From contig CM072805.1 in assembly GCA_037013495.1 (NCBI GenBank), positions 23,876,669 to 23,940,668 of the forward strand: a stretch of 64,000 nucleotides of DNA, written 5' to 3'. The position numbers were made by a program, and so were the translations under genes. Shown here piece by piece: positions 34,681-49,098 of the stretch; position 1 is the stretch's first letter, and each line of letters begins with the position of its first letter. Below the pieces are notes generated by a model. That model was not told the DNA's origin and did no database searches. It saw only the letters and a program-made list of their open reading frames with translations. The stretch comes from Hippophae tibetana (taxonomy: Eukaryota > Streptophyta > Magnoliopsida > Rosales > Elaeagnaceae).

Positions 34681-35229
34681 GAACATAAACAATTACAATA
34701 CAAAAATAAATAGAGTTAAAAAAATTAACAAACTTGAAAATTTGGGAGAGAATAAGCTAGTGGGTGAGGAAGAAAAGAAGTTTCTAGCACAAGGAATGGT
34801 CGATGGGACAATAGTGTAAGCAATTGACTGTGGCATTAGCTTAAAGTGTCAATCATTTGTAACGAGAACGTGAACTCAGCATAGGTAGGAAATCTCAAAG
34901 TGGATATGGGTGAGGAAGCAATTAGTGTGTATGAATAAGTAACATGTGTGGGATGTATTAGGTTGTTTTCTCTTCCCCTATTTTAACTATTATTTTATTT
35001 TTTTATTTTTTATAAGTGGGGGTAATTATTTAGTATGGTATGTTAGATATGAGTAGAACGAGCATACGCATTAATTAAGTAACTAATATAATGGGTTGTG
35101 TATATACAGATGCATAGACACGCTTAGGTATATTTGGCTAGTTCGATTATTGAGTGATTTTATAAGTCAAATTTATCTTTACGATTTTAAAAAACTTAAA
35201 ATTTTAACCAACATATAATCCCAAAAGAT

Positions 35230-35970
35230 CAACTTTCAAACCAATATATAAGGTTAGTTTGAGAGTGATTGTGGTCCCTTCCAATACAATATTGATGGGG
35301 CGAGTAAGAAAAACATTTTTTTATCCATTTAGAACACAATATGTAAAAACAGACTGTAAAAACAAAATATACGCTAAAAACTAGGTAGAGAGAACCTAGT
35401 CTACTAAGTAAACCCTGTAGAAAAGTCAACATTAAAAGTCAACCCTCGGCCAAGTCAACTTTGATCACGATCAATGGCGATCAACGATTAACGTCGATCA
35501 ATGATAATGTCAGTTGCACATGGTGGGTGATGTCAATAGAAGGGAACGATGATGTCATTCCTAGATGACATGGCAATATGACATCACAAGACCTGAGTGT
35601 AGTGTGTGAGATGCGTGAATCTGAGGCGTGACTTCTGTTGGTGGTGCGTGTAGGCTCCGATGCTTGAGAGACTTCCACGATTCTATAGATCTAGATGAGC
35701 TTGTCACAACAGTACATACAAAAAGATTATCGGAGCAAGATGCACGATGGAGACGATGATTGCAATCGTCTATGTAATGTTGGACTCCTCAACATTGGTG
35801 ACTGTAGGCCAGGAACCCAAGGACAATGGCCGAGAGAAGTTAGAGGTTCAACGGTACAATGAGTGACTACAATAGCTATTGTGATGATAGAGGCAATAAT
35901 AGTGAAATAACACCAAAAGAAACAAGACTGTTAAAGAAAAATTAGAGTTGTGATCTTAATACTATGTTAA
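35230..35970 (-). mobile_element. Probable copia-type LTR retrotransposon 5' remnant
   Basis: A GC-richer relic. On the minus strand it begins TTTTAACATAGTATTAAGATC (35968-35948), a degenerate LTR-end plus tRNA-Met primer-site pattern, followed by about 500 bp without a clear frame (one open stretch 35678-35481) and a run of repeated GTTGACC/GATCAACG phrases (about 35420-35510). No gag or pol domain is recognised. Confidence 0.35.
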
Positions 35971-35974
35971 AAAT

Positions 35975-38900
35975 ACTAAATAATTGTATTGTATTCTATA
36001 GTTTAAAAAAATATTATGTTTAATCAACACCAAAAATTTAACATTTGTTAGTATTTTCGTGGTTCATTGTGTTTAGAATAATTAATTTTATCAAGAATGT
36101 TTATTTTGACTCCTCTTTTGTAACCCCCAAGCATGTGTCTAGTGAGAAATTATTCATTTCTTGGAATATTTAATATAAAAATGCTATTTAAAATTAGTGC
36201 ATTAATTTTTATTTTTGAAAAAAATATATCTATAATTAATAGATAAAAAAACATATTACAGAAATAACGAATAATAATAAGGATATAAGCAAATAGGTAT
36301 TGGAACATTTCGTATTTAGCCTTTATGTTAAGCAGCTATCTCATTTACGACAATATCAAAAAACTCATTTAGTTATTTGAACATTATCAAAGCTATTTGG
36401 CTTTTCCAATAAATTGAGATTGTTTATTTGATTTATTAAAGCATTTGCTAAATTCTCTGCCAAGTTTTTTAGATCGGAGGCAACGACAAGTTTCTTTTGA
36501 TAGAGGAAAACTCAACATGTATATGTAATTAATGGTGTAATTGTGGACTTTTATAAGGATAAAATAAAATAGACCTTCGACCCCGTTATTAAAGTGAACT
36601 TATTTATCCTTTTATGTAATTAAATATAAATAAAACAATTCATTAATTTTTATCTTTTTGTTTGCAGTTTACATTTTTTTTAATTACTTACCATTCATAT
36701 ACCATATAATTTAACTCATATAACAACTAATATTAGCAAATTTCTTGCCTTTTATTTTTGGTAGGGACTAATCTACTTGGCTACTTGTGTTCCTTTTTGT
36801 TAGGTTTCTTTATTTTTTACATGAATAGATTATTGTGTTAATTATGTTTGATATCTATAATATATATGAAAATTTGTAAAAAATATTTAAAATATTTATT
36901 TTGTTGTAATTATGTACATCATGTATGTGTAATGATAACAACATGTATTTTTAAAGTTACAATTATGTTTATGATATATAAATAATGATACAATTATATC
37001 TAAAGTTTGACGTGTTTTATCTTTTATCTATAAATTATGAGCATAATTATAACAAAATAAATATTTTTATAAAAAAATTCAAAAATTATGAGTATTAAAC
37101 ATAATTAACCCATTAATTTTTTAAGTTATTCCAATAAAATAGTATCTTATTGTTTGTTTTAAAAAAGTAATGATAAAATGTTTGATATGTTTATGCAACA
37201 TAAAATATATTGTAATATTTACGCAGTCTATCTCTTATTATATATTATACGTCATAATTTTTATGAAAATTACTTAATATTTTATCAATTTTTATAAAAA
37301 TTTAAAATAAAATTTGAGTTAAGTTTATTTGGCATGTATGAAGTGATTATAAAATAATTTAAGAAATCTTTATTACAAAATATACTTGATCCAAACTTCA
37401 TTTTAAATTTTCCTAAAATTCATTCTCATATTTTGAGTTTTTCCTAATTTGTAGCGGATGAGTTTTTTTTATATTCAATTTAATGATTGTGTTAACTTTT
37501 TTAAAACTTAATTAAATTAAACTCAAAGGTTTGCAATATTAATATTTCATCGTGAAAGTTTATTGACCATCAAGTTTGAAAATAAAGATATAATTATAAT
37601 TATGATATTATTTAATCGAAAGTTAATGAGCCAATATATTTACACTCGAATATTTACTATAATATTAATTCTATCAAATAATATGAAATGTTATTGATCA
37701 TGCAGCTTAAAAATATGGGTATAACTATAATTATGCATATCATTTAATGGATTTGTTATTTTATTAATACCCTAGTTTATTTTTGGAATTATTTATATTT
37801 ATATTTTTAAAGTGATATTTTAGTGGTACTACATTTAAAAAATATACTAATTTAATATAATTTATCATTTAATTAAAAAACATTCACCTATATCATACAT
37901 GTGCGATATTTAGAGAGTATTTTTGGATAATAAATAATTAATTATTAAAAAATTGTTTTAGAATATCCTTTAATTAATTGATTATCTAAATATGTCCTTT
38001 AAATATCACACATATATTACTATATATGTAAAAAAAATTAATTAAATAATAAATTGTATCAAATTGATTTCATTTTTAAATAAATTTTACTAAAATAACA
38101 TTTAAAAAATATGGATAAAAAATAATATTAAAATTAGAATAGTAAATCTTCATTAATGGACAACTATTTAATATTTTTATTTTATAACAGGAGTTACAAC
38201 CTATTGTATTCTTCACAATTATGACATTCATTAATTCTGAATTAAATGTAAAAAATGAACTTGGGTTAAATTGGTTATTTTTTTTAATATTAAAATTATA
38301 TTTTTAATAATTTTCTATAATTCTCTTATAGTGCCATTCGGAAATTTTAGTTATAACTAATTGAAATTGTAAAAAGAAATCTCGTTATAATTTTTTTAAA
38401 CCAACATCTTTTAAATAAGGTTAAAGATTCTACAAATTTTGTAATTCTTTCAAAAATACACTACAATTCTTCATTTTTTGAAGTATATATTTATGGTCTT
38501 ATAATTTATTAAAAGATATATTTTATTTATTTTATTTTTTAAGATATATATTCAGGATCATCTAAATTTTTTAAATCAAATCTAAATATAAAATTTTTAA
38601 AAATAGTAACCAAAAAGTAAAATATTTCAAAATTAATAAAAATATATTTAAAAAAAAAGCTAAAAACAAAAAATAATTTTTTTTAATTAATATATGGAAT
38701 AAAAAAATAAAATTACGCATTTTTAAAATTTTTAGCTCCTTTTTTTCAGTTTTAGTTTTTCGAAATTTTAATTTTTTAAAAACTTCTATATTTAAAAAAA
38801 AAATTGGATTTTTTTAACTCCAAATCTAAGTTGATTCTATTTTTTTCTTCCTCCTTTGTATTTTAAAAATCAAATTTAATATTTATTTACGGCCAACAAA

Positions 38901-41900
38901 CTTGTAGCTCAACAACATGCGGTCCATTTGGACATGCAGAGGTTTGAGTCAAAAGATACATATTACATTTTAGTATTGTATTTTTTAAAATTTCAAATAT
39001 ATCTTTGAAAAAAATATTCAGAATTAATTGAAACTTTTAAAAAATTCTAGATATATACCATAAAAGATATCTTAATAAAATATATATTTTGGATAATTAT
39101 ATAACTTTTTGAAAACCTCCATCTTTTTTAAACTGTTAACTTTGTATTATATATAGAACATTTAATAAGACTATTCCTTTTTTACCAAACATATGTTTGT
39201 ATTGATTACATAGTAAACAATTTGGGGGTTTTGTAACCCTTTAGATTGAAGCTTGCTTAGCTCCTCCAACTACAAAAAAGATTCACACTGACAACTACTA
39301 ATTAACCTTCAAAATTCAGAAATATGAAAAATACAATTGCAATAACTTTTCTTTTTCGAAGGAAAGATTAGAGAGTAGGAAAACAAAAATGAAGAAGAAA
39401 AAGAAACAATTAAATCTATGAATAAAGCGACAGTTTGTTGGTAGTTAGGAGCAATTAATTAAGCTATGGTCTATATTCAAGAGAGTTTGAAAGGAATTGA
39501 ACATTATTGTTTAATTTAACCTATGTATGTATATATATATATATGGTTTGCATGTGATCGTAGACTCGAGGCCCATCAGTCTTGATCGAGGACTTGATTT
39601 GGATGGATTTCAATAAATTAATTGAAGATTTTAAAATGGGAATCTTCTTTTCACTACTCATGAAAGTTAACAAAAAGACACCATCTTTTATGAGTTAAAG
39701 ACAAAGGTTTTTTTTTGGAAGATCAGTACTTCTCACCCACATAACAACTTGCAAGTGGAGGAGTAAATAATGATAAAAGAGACTGTTGATATTGAAAGTT
39801 GTTAGAAGAATTAATATCATTATTTTTATATATTTATTATTTTTTTAATATACGATTTAATAATTAAGATTAAGTGTATTTAATTTATTAAATTTGATAT
39901 TATAATAAAATTTATTAAGAAAATCAATTCTTTCAAAAATTTAAACCTTTTATAAAAAAATTGATTTTTTAACTCAATTTAGCATTACTCTAGATAAATT
40001 ATAGAAAAATGCATTCAAGATCTTTTAATTATGATAATAGTGTATTTTAAATTATTTGTTATTTTTTATAACAGTTTAACTATTTAACTATTAAAAAACG
40101 ATAATACAAATATAAATAATTAAATTTTAATTTTGTAATTATTATTTTCTATTAATGAAAACAATTTATAAAATTAATTTTTAAATAATAGTTAAAATAA
40201 TAATTATTTATCTTTATATTATCCCCATTTCAAAATAAAATAAAAAAGCTAAATAATAACATAGTCTTCAATCAACCATGCGCCGTATACATTATTACAA
40301 CTTTATTGGGTCCAGCTTCTCTTGTTTCCTGTAAGTTTTACAAATTATAGATCTAAAGTCTGAACACAAAGATTAGGTCGATCAAGAAAAAAGCATGAAC
40401 ACTAGATAATTTTTTTTATTGTGTAGGTATATATTGTCGCCTTTTTTTCTTTTTTTCCACCTTATATTTAATATTAATTTTAAAAATTAATAAAAATAAT
40501 TTAATTAGTATAAAATAAATATAATAAAAACAAAAATATATTTTTATCAATTCAAAATATGCCGTAGAAATAATAAAAAAAGTGACAATAACACCACCTT
40601 ATTATGTCGTGATAAAATAACGTTTATTCTTGATAAAATAGATAAAAGATAATGAAATTAACATAATATAAATTATTATTTATATAAGAATATTTTATTT
40701 AATAGTAATGATAATAAAATGTAATTAATAATAAAAATAGAATAAATATTTCATAAATTTTACTACCATAATAATAAAATAATTATGAAATTAACATTAG
40801 TATAAAATAACATACCAATAAAATTGATTAAATTTAAATAATTATAATTTAATTTGAATCATATTTAATTAGAAAATAAACTAAATTTGTTTAATAATAA
40901 AATCATATAAATTAGGCATAATTATTAATACTGCAGGATGGATGACGGTTTGATATATCCATCCGACACTAAATGTTTGCAACGAGGGGTGAAGATTCTA
41001 GATTCTCCCTAGAGAATTTCTAAAATTTAGGTATTCATCACAAATAAATTATAATATATGTTTAGTTATATATTTAAAATTTAAAATTTAAAAAAATATG
41101 TTAAAAATAAAATGAATTTAAAATTATGTTTAATATAGATATTAGATGTATAAATTATAGATATAATTAAATTATTTATATTAATGATTGTTAAATAATC
41201 AAAATAAAATATATTTTTGAATACAATGTTGTATTTTTATAAATAAATATATATTTTTTTATATATAAAATGATAAAAAAAACTCAAGTTTAAGGATTTG
41301 ATTTACAGATAGTATAATTCTCTTACATATCTCATAAAAACAATTTCCCCGTCAAGTTATTCCTATTAGTTCAAGAAGATTGATACCATTGATTAAAAAT
41401 AAGGAGTGTTATTTTTATTATTATAAATTTTAAAAATATTATTTTGATATTTTTCATTTTTATTCTTTGTAACTTAAGAGATTTGAGGTTGGAAAGGTTA
41501 TATAATTATTATTATAATATATTATAGTATTGAAAAAATTAAGTGAATTTTATTAATCATATAATTTTAAAAGATAGTCAACTAAGTCTAGTTTTTCAAA
41601 ATTTAGTATTTTTGGTTAAAAAAAATTAAAATTATTTATTTTTTAAATTAAAAAATAATAATAAACTTAAAAGATATAATTCCTTTTTCTTTTAATTTAT
41701 AAAAAAATAAATTAAAATTCTATCTCTACTCTTTTTTCTTTATATATTCTTAATTAGTATATAAAAAAATATCTTATACTAATTAAAAAATATATTAATA
41801 GAATATTTATAAAATTATATAATTTACATTTATTAAAGTTAATATTTTTAATATTAGATAACTCATGTTTCTTATACACTATATAAAATTTATATGTATC

Positions 41901-44900
41901 AAAACTTAAGTCGATCAATAAGAAAAAAAACTAATAACACTCAAAAGAATAACACAAGTCTTGTAAAAAGAAAAAAAAAGTAAAAATGACCATAAAGATC
42001 ACTAAAAATATGTTATTTAAATACTTTGATCACGTAATTTTTACAGGTGGTAACATATAAGTAATTCGATTTTTAAAATTGGTACACTTTAATTATATAA
42101 TTATTAAGTTATATGATTAAAATATATAAATTTTAAAAATCGAATAACTTATATATCTATTACAAAAGCTATGTAACCAAAGTTTTCTAATAACACAAAC
42201 AAAATTACTTGAAAGAAATACAAATAACTAAATAAAATTAGAATATAATTAAATAGGTTAAAAATATAACTTTGTGTCTAATGAACCCTACTTTGAAAGA
42301 GAATTTTAATATATAAAAAGAGTGTATTAAAAAATATATTAATATAGTTTTTACTTGTAATATGAAATTTTCTTTTAAAATTAATTTTTTAAAATTGTAT
42401 GACACATAATGCTTATACTCTACATAAAATTTGTGCTATTTTTTCGTCTATCACTTACAGAGCAACGAGTTCCCTTGATTTTTTAAAAATTACACTTTAG
42501 TTCCGAAGCCTTTAAAAGGTATGTTGAAGATCCCTATTTATTTTAAAAATACATATAATTTTATTTTAATTTGATTAGTAAAATTTATTGGTATTATAAA
42601 TAATAAGTAAATTTATTAATATAAAGACATGCACAAACTCTTAAATATTTTTAATAATGACAAATTTACCTTATAATTTATTGTAACTCATATATATATA
42701 TATATATATATATATCTATATTATTACTAAATTAAATTAATTAACATAAAATAAAATTATATACACGTAGACTTTAAAAATAAATGATATAGTTATAATA
42801 TACATTTTAAAAAATTAAAAACTAAAATACAACTTATAAGGACCCCAAAAGCTAGTTTTCCTCTGTCACCAGCTGTCTTTTTTCTCTTCACTCTCCATCT
42901 CGTCCTCTTCTGCAACCATTTTACCTCCCATAAACTTCCAAACGGACAGAATTAATGAAAAGTAAGATTTGCAAGATTTATTCTATTTTATCCTGTCTAG
43001 TATGAAGCCCAAAATCGAAACGCAAACCCTTATCTTGTTCAAGCCAATCATTATGGGTGTCTTTCTCTTCTTTAATTTCACTATTCATACATATGGTCCT
43101 TGTAATTGAGATCAATATTCACACCCTCACGAATATGAAATAATCTTATCATCATCGTTTAATTAAATGCATGTTTGGATTTTCAGGTTGTCTGATATGC
43201 CCGTGACTTCTGCTTCCAGACATCTGGTTAATGATTAATAATATTTGGAACTTCTCCGACTAATAATTTTAACCGTTGTTTGTATTTTAGTATTATGCCG
43301 AGTTTGCAGCTAGGTGGTAAATGATGCTGGCGATGTCGTGGTCATGTCGGCGAGGTGGTGGTGATGCTGGCGAGAGAAAGACTGGGCGTGAGAGGGAGAT
43401 ATTTTTTAAAACTTTTTTTGTTTTTAATTTTAAAAATAGAGGATTTCAATTTTACTTAAAAAAACTCAATTTTAAAAATTTAGAATTAATTAATAATTTT
43501 TACAAATTATATAATTTATAACCAATTTAGTAAAATAAGGAAGGAGTATTATTTGAACAAACGTACATACGGATGTAATATATTTATTTTTATATAAAAA
43601 TATATCAAAAATTCAATATAAAATGCAAAAATAGTAAAAATATATAAATATGAATATAATTATTTTAATTTTGAAAAAAGTGTTATTAAAAATATGATAA
43701 TAAAATATATATTTAAATAAAAATATTAAGATATTATTTGATTTTTCATAATAATAATATAAAATATCAATAATAGATTTAATATAAATAGATTACAATT
43801 AAAAATAAATTAACTATTAATATTAAAATTAATTTAATTTTTAACATAATTTTTCTTATAGTTTGAAAAATAAAACTCATCTTGACCATTTTAAATTAGA
43901 ATCTTAAATTACATCAATTATTATTGTTTAATCTTACAAAATTATTTTTATTTTAATGTGTTTTATCATTAATAATTTATTATTAAATATTTAATTTATA
44001 TATTTAGATTCATTTATATTAAAAATTTCTTATTTATTTGTATAAATCATAATTTTTTTAACATTTTAATAAATTATAAAAACTATAAATTAAATGTAAT
44101 TGGTAATCTTTTATTATATGTCATTATTATAAAATAATAATAATAATATAAATATAAATATTTAACAAAAAATTGTTATGAGTGAAAGTATTTTTTTTTT
44201 GTTATTATAAGTAAAATATATTATTCATATATAATATTTTTTAATTTAAAAATATAAGTATTTTTCGTATATTTAAAAATTATTTAAAAAATGTAAATTT
44301 TCTCATTGGTTCTTAAGTATGAATATAATATAAGTATAATATATAAAATTATTAAATATGATTTAGGATTGGAAAAACTCTCTCAAATTATTTTAATACC
44401 AAAATGTATTATTATTATTGTACGTTATCTGTAGGACTCTAAGGCCACCTTTCAAGTCATATTTTAATTAAGAGTATTTATACTCCTAACAAGTTGTTAA
44501 AAAAATAAGATATGATAGCTATATATAAATTAAAGTAGTTGGATAATTTTTTTTAATCTATCATTATATGGCACTTATAAAAGAAGTTGAGGCAAATTTA
44601 ATTAATTGCACTAATGTTTTTTACATAAAAGCATGCCTGAACCATGATTCATGTAATCAGAGTATTACAATGGGCATGAGTACATTGTAACTCTATTTAA
44701 AATAATTTATTAATCTCGAACTTATATTTACAATATATTTTTTTATTTTTTAAAATAAGACTTAAATAAATTTATTCATGTATAAAAAATAATTACAATT
44801 TATTTTTATAATATTCTAAAATTGTTTAATTTTTTAATATAGATTATAATTTATTTTTCTTTAAATTTATAAATTATTTTGATATTAAAAATTAAAAAAT

Positions 44901-45055
44901 CAACTTATAAATTAAACCATGCACACAAAATGTGTATTAAAACAAATTATACAACCAAATTTAATTTTAATAACATTAACGTGATTATTATTTTTTAAGA
45001 TGTATTTTATTTTATTCTAGATTTTTTAATTTATAAAACTTTTTAACTATTAACT
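35975..45055. other. Extremely AT-rich gene-poor DNA
   Basis: About 9 kb with no supported gene, mostly A/T homopolymer mixes. An (AT)n microsatellite lies at about 42690-42716. Slightly GC-richer patches at 38885-38950, 39190-39700, 40935-41030, 42845-43390 and 44430-44460 have no domains that I recognise; the patch at 40935-41030 ('gcaggatggatgacggtttgatatatccatcc') looks like a transposon end. Confidence 0.55.
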
Positions 45056-45061
45056 ACATTT

Positions 45062-45437
45062 TGAACACATAGATCAACCTATAGCCTAATCCAAACCGAA
45101 GTGAACATTTCGAGCCTTAAGACGGAATACTCTAAATGACATACCTGACTCTACGCGCTTGAAACGTACCAACAAGTAGGAGGTCGGTTCGAGGGAACCA
45201 CTCTCCTTGTAAGATTGACCACCAACTCAGGCTAGGGTCAACCTCGATCCATAAAATGTTGTACTTTACATCGGTTATATCCCCATGACACCCATATATG
45301 TGTACACATTATGTGATCGATACTTGTACGTGTAATGTTCTACAAATAGATGTACCTCTTATGAAATCCACATATTAAACTAATTATTTTGATTTTTCTC
45401 TAAGTTCTTTCTCTGTAAATTGAATTAACCTCAAACA
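45062..45437 (+). repeat. 5' LTR of the Tat-like element
   Basis: Starts TGAACACATAGATC and ends CCTCAAACA. Shares with 55095-55432 long blocks such as 'cttgaaacgtaccaacaagt', 'ggaaccactctccttgtaag' and 'atatatgtgtacacattat'. The boundary is set by the primer site that follows. Confidence 0.8.
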
Positions 45438-45460
45438 TTTTAGCACCCACTATGGGGCAC
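45438..45460 (+). other. Primer-binding site of the Tat-like element
   Basis: TTTTAGCACCCACTATGGGGC directly after the LTR is a mutated form of the TTTGGCGCCCACCGTGGGGC type found in plant Ty3/gypsy Tat-like elements. Confidence 0.6.
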
Positions 45461-45879
45461 AGATTCTAAGATCTAGCTTAAGTTTCTGACCCCGTATCCT
45501 TTGGGGTTCACTCTGAGCCTTAAGAGAAGCTTGGAAAACAAGACGTGTTTTGTTCACTAGCCATACTAGAAACTAATAGACATTTGTCAAAAGCCATTAT
45601 AGTAGGAATAGTGTTGGAGGACGATCGAGGTTGGCTAACAAGGAAGTAATGATGACTTAAAGAAATACCTTACCAGCCCTCAATGAGACGAGAGGTGAAT
45701 ATAACCTTCACCACCAATAGTTAGCTAGCTAGCTCTTCAAACTGAGATGAGAACTTGAAGAAATCAGAAGAGAAAATAGGTTGGTATGCTCCCAATTAAG
45801 GGGAAGGACCCCGAATAACCAAATAGATGATCCGATCACTAGAAACACAACCGGACGTGGCCAACCCAAAAAGGGGAGA

Positions 45880-46455
45880 ATCCTCTGAGGAGTACATAAA
45901 ACGGTTCAGGAAGAAAAAATTGGAAAACAATGACTTTCCTAGCTCCATAGCCATAGAGGTCTTCAGGTGAGGTCTCCTAAAGAATTTTGACTTATTTGTG
46001 GAGTTAGCCCAAACAGTGCCTCATACTTTAGAGGAAGCTTATGGCAAGGCAATAACTTTTGTCAATCTAGAGAGAGAGCTAGGTCTGGTTAAAGGATATC
46101 AAACTAATGTAGAGGTGGTACTAGATAAAGAAAAGAGAAGGATAAGCCTAGATAGAGCACAACAAATAGAGGACCTTGGGGAAGGTCACTCTCTTCTTTT
46201 AAAGAGCCTCCCTTGAGAGTAGATCTAGCTCAAGCTATAATGAGGATGGAGGAGGAACCCAATTTAAGATGTCCATAGAAGATGAAACCCCTTATTAGGG
46301 ACACATCCAAATGGTGTGCCTTCCACATGGATGTGGGCCACGAAACAAGAGACTGTAGACACCTCAAAAAAGAAATAGATGAGTTGTTAGTGAAGGGATA
46401 TATGAAAGACCTTGTCGTAGAAAATGGAGACAGAAGAAATCATCAGAACAAATGA
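45880..46455 (+). pseudogene. Gypsy gag, broken
   Basis: Reads a retrotransposon gag pattern: after GLLKNFDLFVELAQ, the frame from 45998 gives PHTLEEAYGKAITFVNLERE. Further on, WCAFHMDVGHETRDCRHLKKEI (about 46314-46380) is the zinc-knuckle-like C-FH-GH-DC box of Tat gag proteins. Gag packages the RNA in the virus-like particle. A stop at 45968 and frame changes near 46215 break it. Confidence 0.7.
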
Positions 46456-46699
46456 GAGGTGCCAAAACCAACGAACCTATCAAGTGATGGAAATGAGCCC
46501 TATAATGAGCCAACATCAGAACTATACATATCATACACAGAGGGCTTGGGATCAAAGGAGTCTCAAATAACTTGCATAAAAGGTTTGCAAGAGAACTACA
46601 CAATGCCTTATATATATACACCTTGGATAAGGCGAGATTTGCTATAGAAATCATTTTCAGTGAAAAGGATGAAACCTCATCCTATCACGATGACCCTTT

Positions 46700-47114
46700 A
46701 GTAATAACAATGAGGATTTGATCTTGTGATGTATGTCGAATAATGATTGATACGAGGAGTTCAGTGGATCTCCTTTTTCTAACCACTACTAGGGACTTAG
46801 GATTCAACGAATTGAACATTGTTAAGGTAGAGCTCCTTCTCGTGAGGTTCAATAGCAACAACACCTGTACAAAAGGAATGGTGGTGTTGCCTATCATGGC
46901 AAAAGGGATGATAATAATGACAAATTTTGTGATCATAGTTGTCCCAGCACATTACAATTCCATATTGGGAATACAAAAAATAAGGGCAATTCCATCCACC
47001 CTTCATCAAGTAATCAAATTCCCCACTGACAAAGGCCTAGAGGAAATAAGAGAAGACCAGGAGAAGGCCAGAAGCTGCTATGATGCCACTATGAAAGAGA
47101 TTCCTCACAAGTAG
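46700..47114 (+). pseudogene. Gypsy aspartic protease, mutated
   Basis: An open frame from 46743 reads MIDTRSSVDLLF, in which the active-site DTGSS has become DTRSS, followed by VVPAHYNSILGIQKIRAIPS, the flap and YN.ILG signature, and KFPTDKGLEEIREDQEKARSCY, the usual lead into RT in this group. Loss of the catalytic-loop glycine predicts no activity. The frame ends at 47114. Confidence 0.75.
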
Positions 47115-47339
47115 CAATCATCGAAGGGTCTCTCTTAAAAGAGACTAGAGGGAAAAGTTCTAGTGAGGTTAGTCAACCTAAATAAAGTAAGAGACATCTC
47201 AATAGAATTTGAAGGCGAAAACCATACGTCTTTGCCTAGACTCCAATAGACATGCCTAAGATTGATCCAAAAGTCACCAACTAAATATCAATCCAGAGGC
47301 TAGACCAATTCAGTAATGAAAAAAGAAATTCCCAAGGGA

Positions 47340-47920
47340 AAAGAACAAGGTGATCAAACACCATGTGGTTGCCCTTAAAGAGGTTGGGGTTATAAAGAAG
47401 GTCAACTATCCTTCATGGTTGTCAAATATGGTGTTGGTAAAGGAAGCATGCAGGTTATCTCGAATGTGTGTGGCCTTCATAAATCTAAATAAATCATCTT
47501 TCAAAGATTGCCTCCCCCTTTCAAGTATTGATCAGTTGGTAGATGCATCTGTCGGGTTTGAGCTGATGAGTTTCTTTGATGCATAATCCAGGTACCACCA
47601 AATCAAAATGCACCCTGAGGATGAAGAGAAAACATTTTTTATCACAGAAGAGGGAACATTCTATTACACACGAATGTTGTTCAGATTAAAGAATTTATGT
47701 GATACATACCAATGTCTAGTTAGCAAAATGTTTGAAAAGAACTAGGAAGGAATCTAGAAGCCTATGTAAATGATATGATGGTGAAGACAGCTCAACCCTT
47801 AGACCATATCAAGGACTTAGAGGAGGTATTCTTAGTAGTTTGAGGTTATGGCATGAGACTTAACCCTAAGAAGTGTGTCTTTGGTGTTACTATAGGAAAA
47901 GTTTTAGGGTATCTTGTGTC
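47340..47920 (+). pseudogene. Gypsy reverse transcriptase, broken
   Basis: Open stretch 47350-47586 reads VIKKVNYPSWLSNMVLVK, then RMCVAFINLNKSSFKDCLPL and IDQLVDAS, and after a stop at 47584 continues YHQIKMHPEDEEKTFFITEE. The catalytic box at about 47760-47790 reads YVNDMMVKT, in which the usual YVDD has lost its first aspartate. A frameshift precedes it. Confidence 0.8.
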
Positions 47921-48599
47921 AGCCAGGGTGATTGAGACCAAACTAGACAAAATATAGGCTTTGGTGAACATGAAGCTACCTAACAACCTTTAGGGAATCC
48001 AACAGCTAAATGAAAGAATAGTGGCACTATACAAGTTCATCTCTAATGCACCAATAAGTGTATGCCTTTCTTTAAAATGCTAAGAAAGAATACATCAGTC
48101 TTTTGGGATGAGGACTATGGTAGAGCTTTTGAGGAAATTAAAAATACCTGAGTAACCCTCAATCTTGGTCAACCCCCTCCTAGGCAAGATTCTCCATGTG
48201 TATTTGGATGTGATGCCTCAAATGTGCAACATATTTCTCTTAGCCGAAAGAAATAAGATTCAGTACCATATCTACTACATTAGCCAAGACTTGACGAATG
48301 CCCAAAGCAAATATCTAACCATTGACAAATTAGTTTTTGCTCTCAAATTTAGTGCCCAAAAGCTCAAGCATTACTTCATCTCACACACAGTCATGGTACT
48401 CATATCTTATCTACTCAAAAATATCCTGACTAGGACAGATGTAGCAGGAAGATTGGTATAGATCGTAATAGAATTGGAAAAGTATGAAATTAAATATATG
48501 GCTAGAATAGCTATTAAAGGATAGGTGGTGGCCGAGTTTGTTTTTTATTTCGGTAAGAAGTCAGAGGTCATTAGCAATGATGAGTAGAATAAAGTGTGT

Positions 48600-48995
48600 G
48601 GGGTAGAACAAAAGAAAAGCCCAATTTGGAAGGTATTTGTTGATGGAGCACACAATTTCAATGGTGCAGGACTAATAGTGGTCATAGTTGATCATGACAA
48701 CAACTATTTTGAATACACAATCAGACTTGACCTCCAAGCAAGTAATAATTTTGCAAAATAAGAGGCGGTTATATTTGGGGCCATGACTGCAAAGAAACTA
48801 GAGGTGGATAAGATCACCTTACATAGCGATTCTAGACTAGTGGTAAACCAGTTCTCGAGGGCATTTAAAGTTAGGTACTTGGAGAGATTAAAGCAAAAGT
48901 GTTCAAAATTCTCCAAGTTTGAGATCAAGTAAATAGCTCGAAATGATATGGCCACGTCGATGCTTTGGCCACTTTGGCATCAGTATGAGAAACCA
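48600..48995 (+). pseudogene. Gypsy RNase H, broken
   Basis: Plus-strand frames read WKVFVDGAHNFNGAGLIVV (about 48628-48684), then RLDLQASNNFAK-stop-EAVIFG (about 48723-48780) and ITLHSDSRLVVNQFS. These correspond to the first catalytic Asp (FVDG), the Glu helix and the LHSDS strand of the gypsy RNase H. A stop (48759-48761) interrupts the Glu helix. Confidence 0.75.
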
Positions 48996-49098
48996 AGCTC
49001 AATCGAGTAGTGTGAGTAATAATCCTAACAAAAACATCTTTAGAGGAAGCAGGAAAAAGTTGTTGTGTGGATGCTCCCATAATCCCATATTTCACCCA

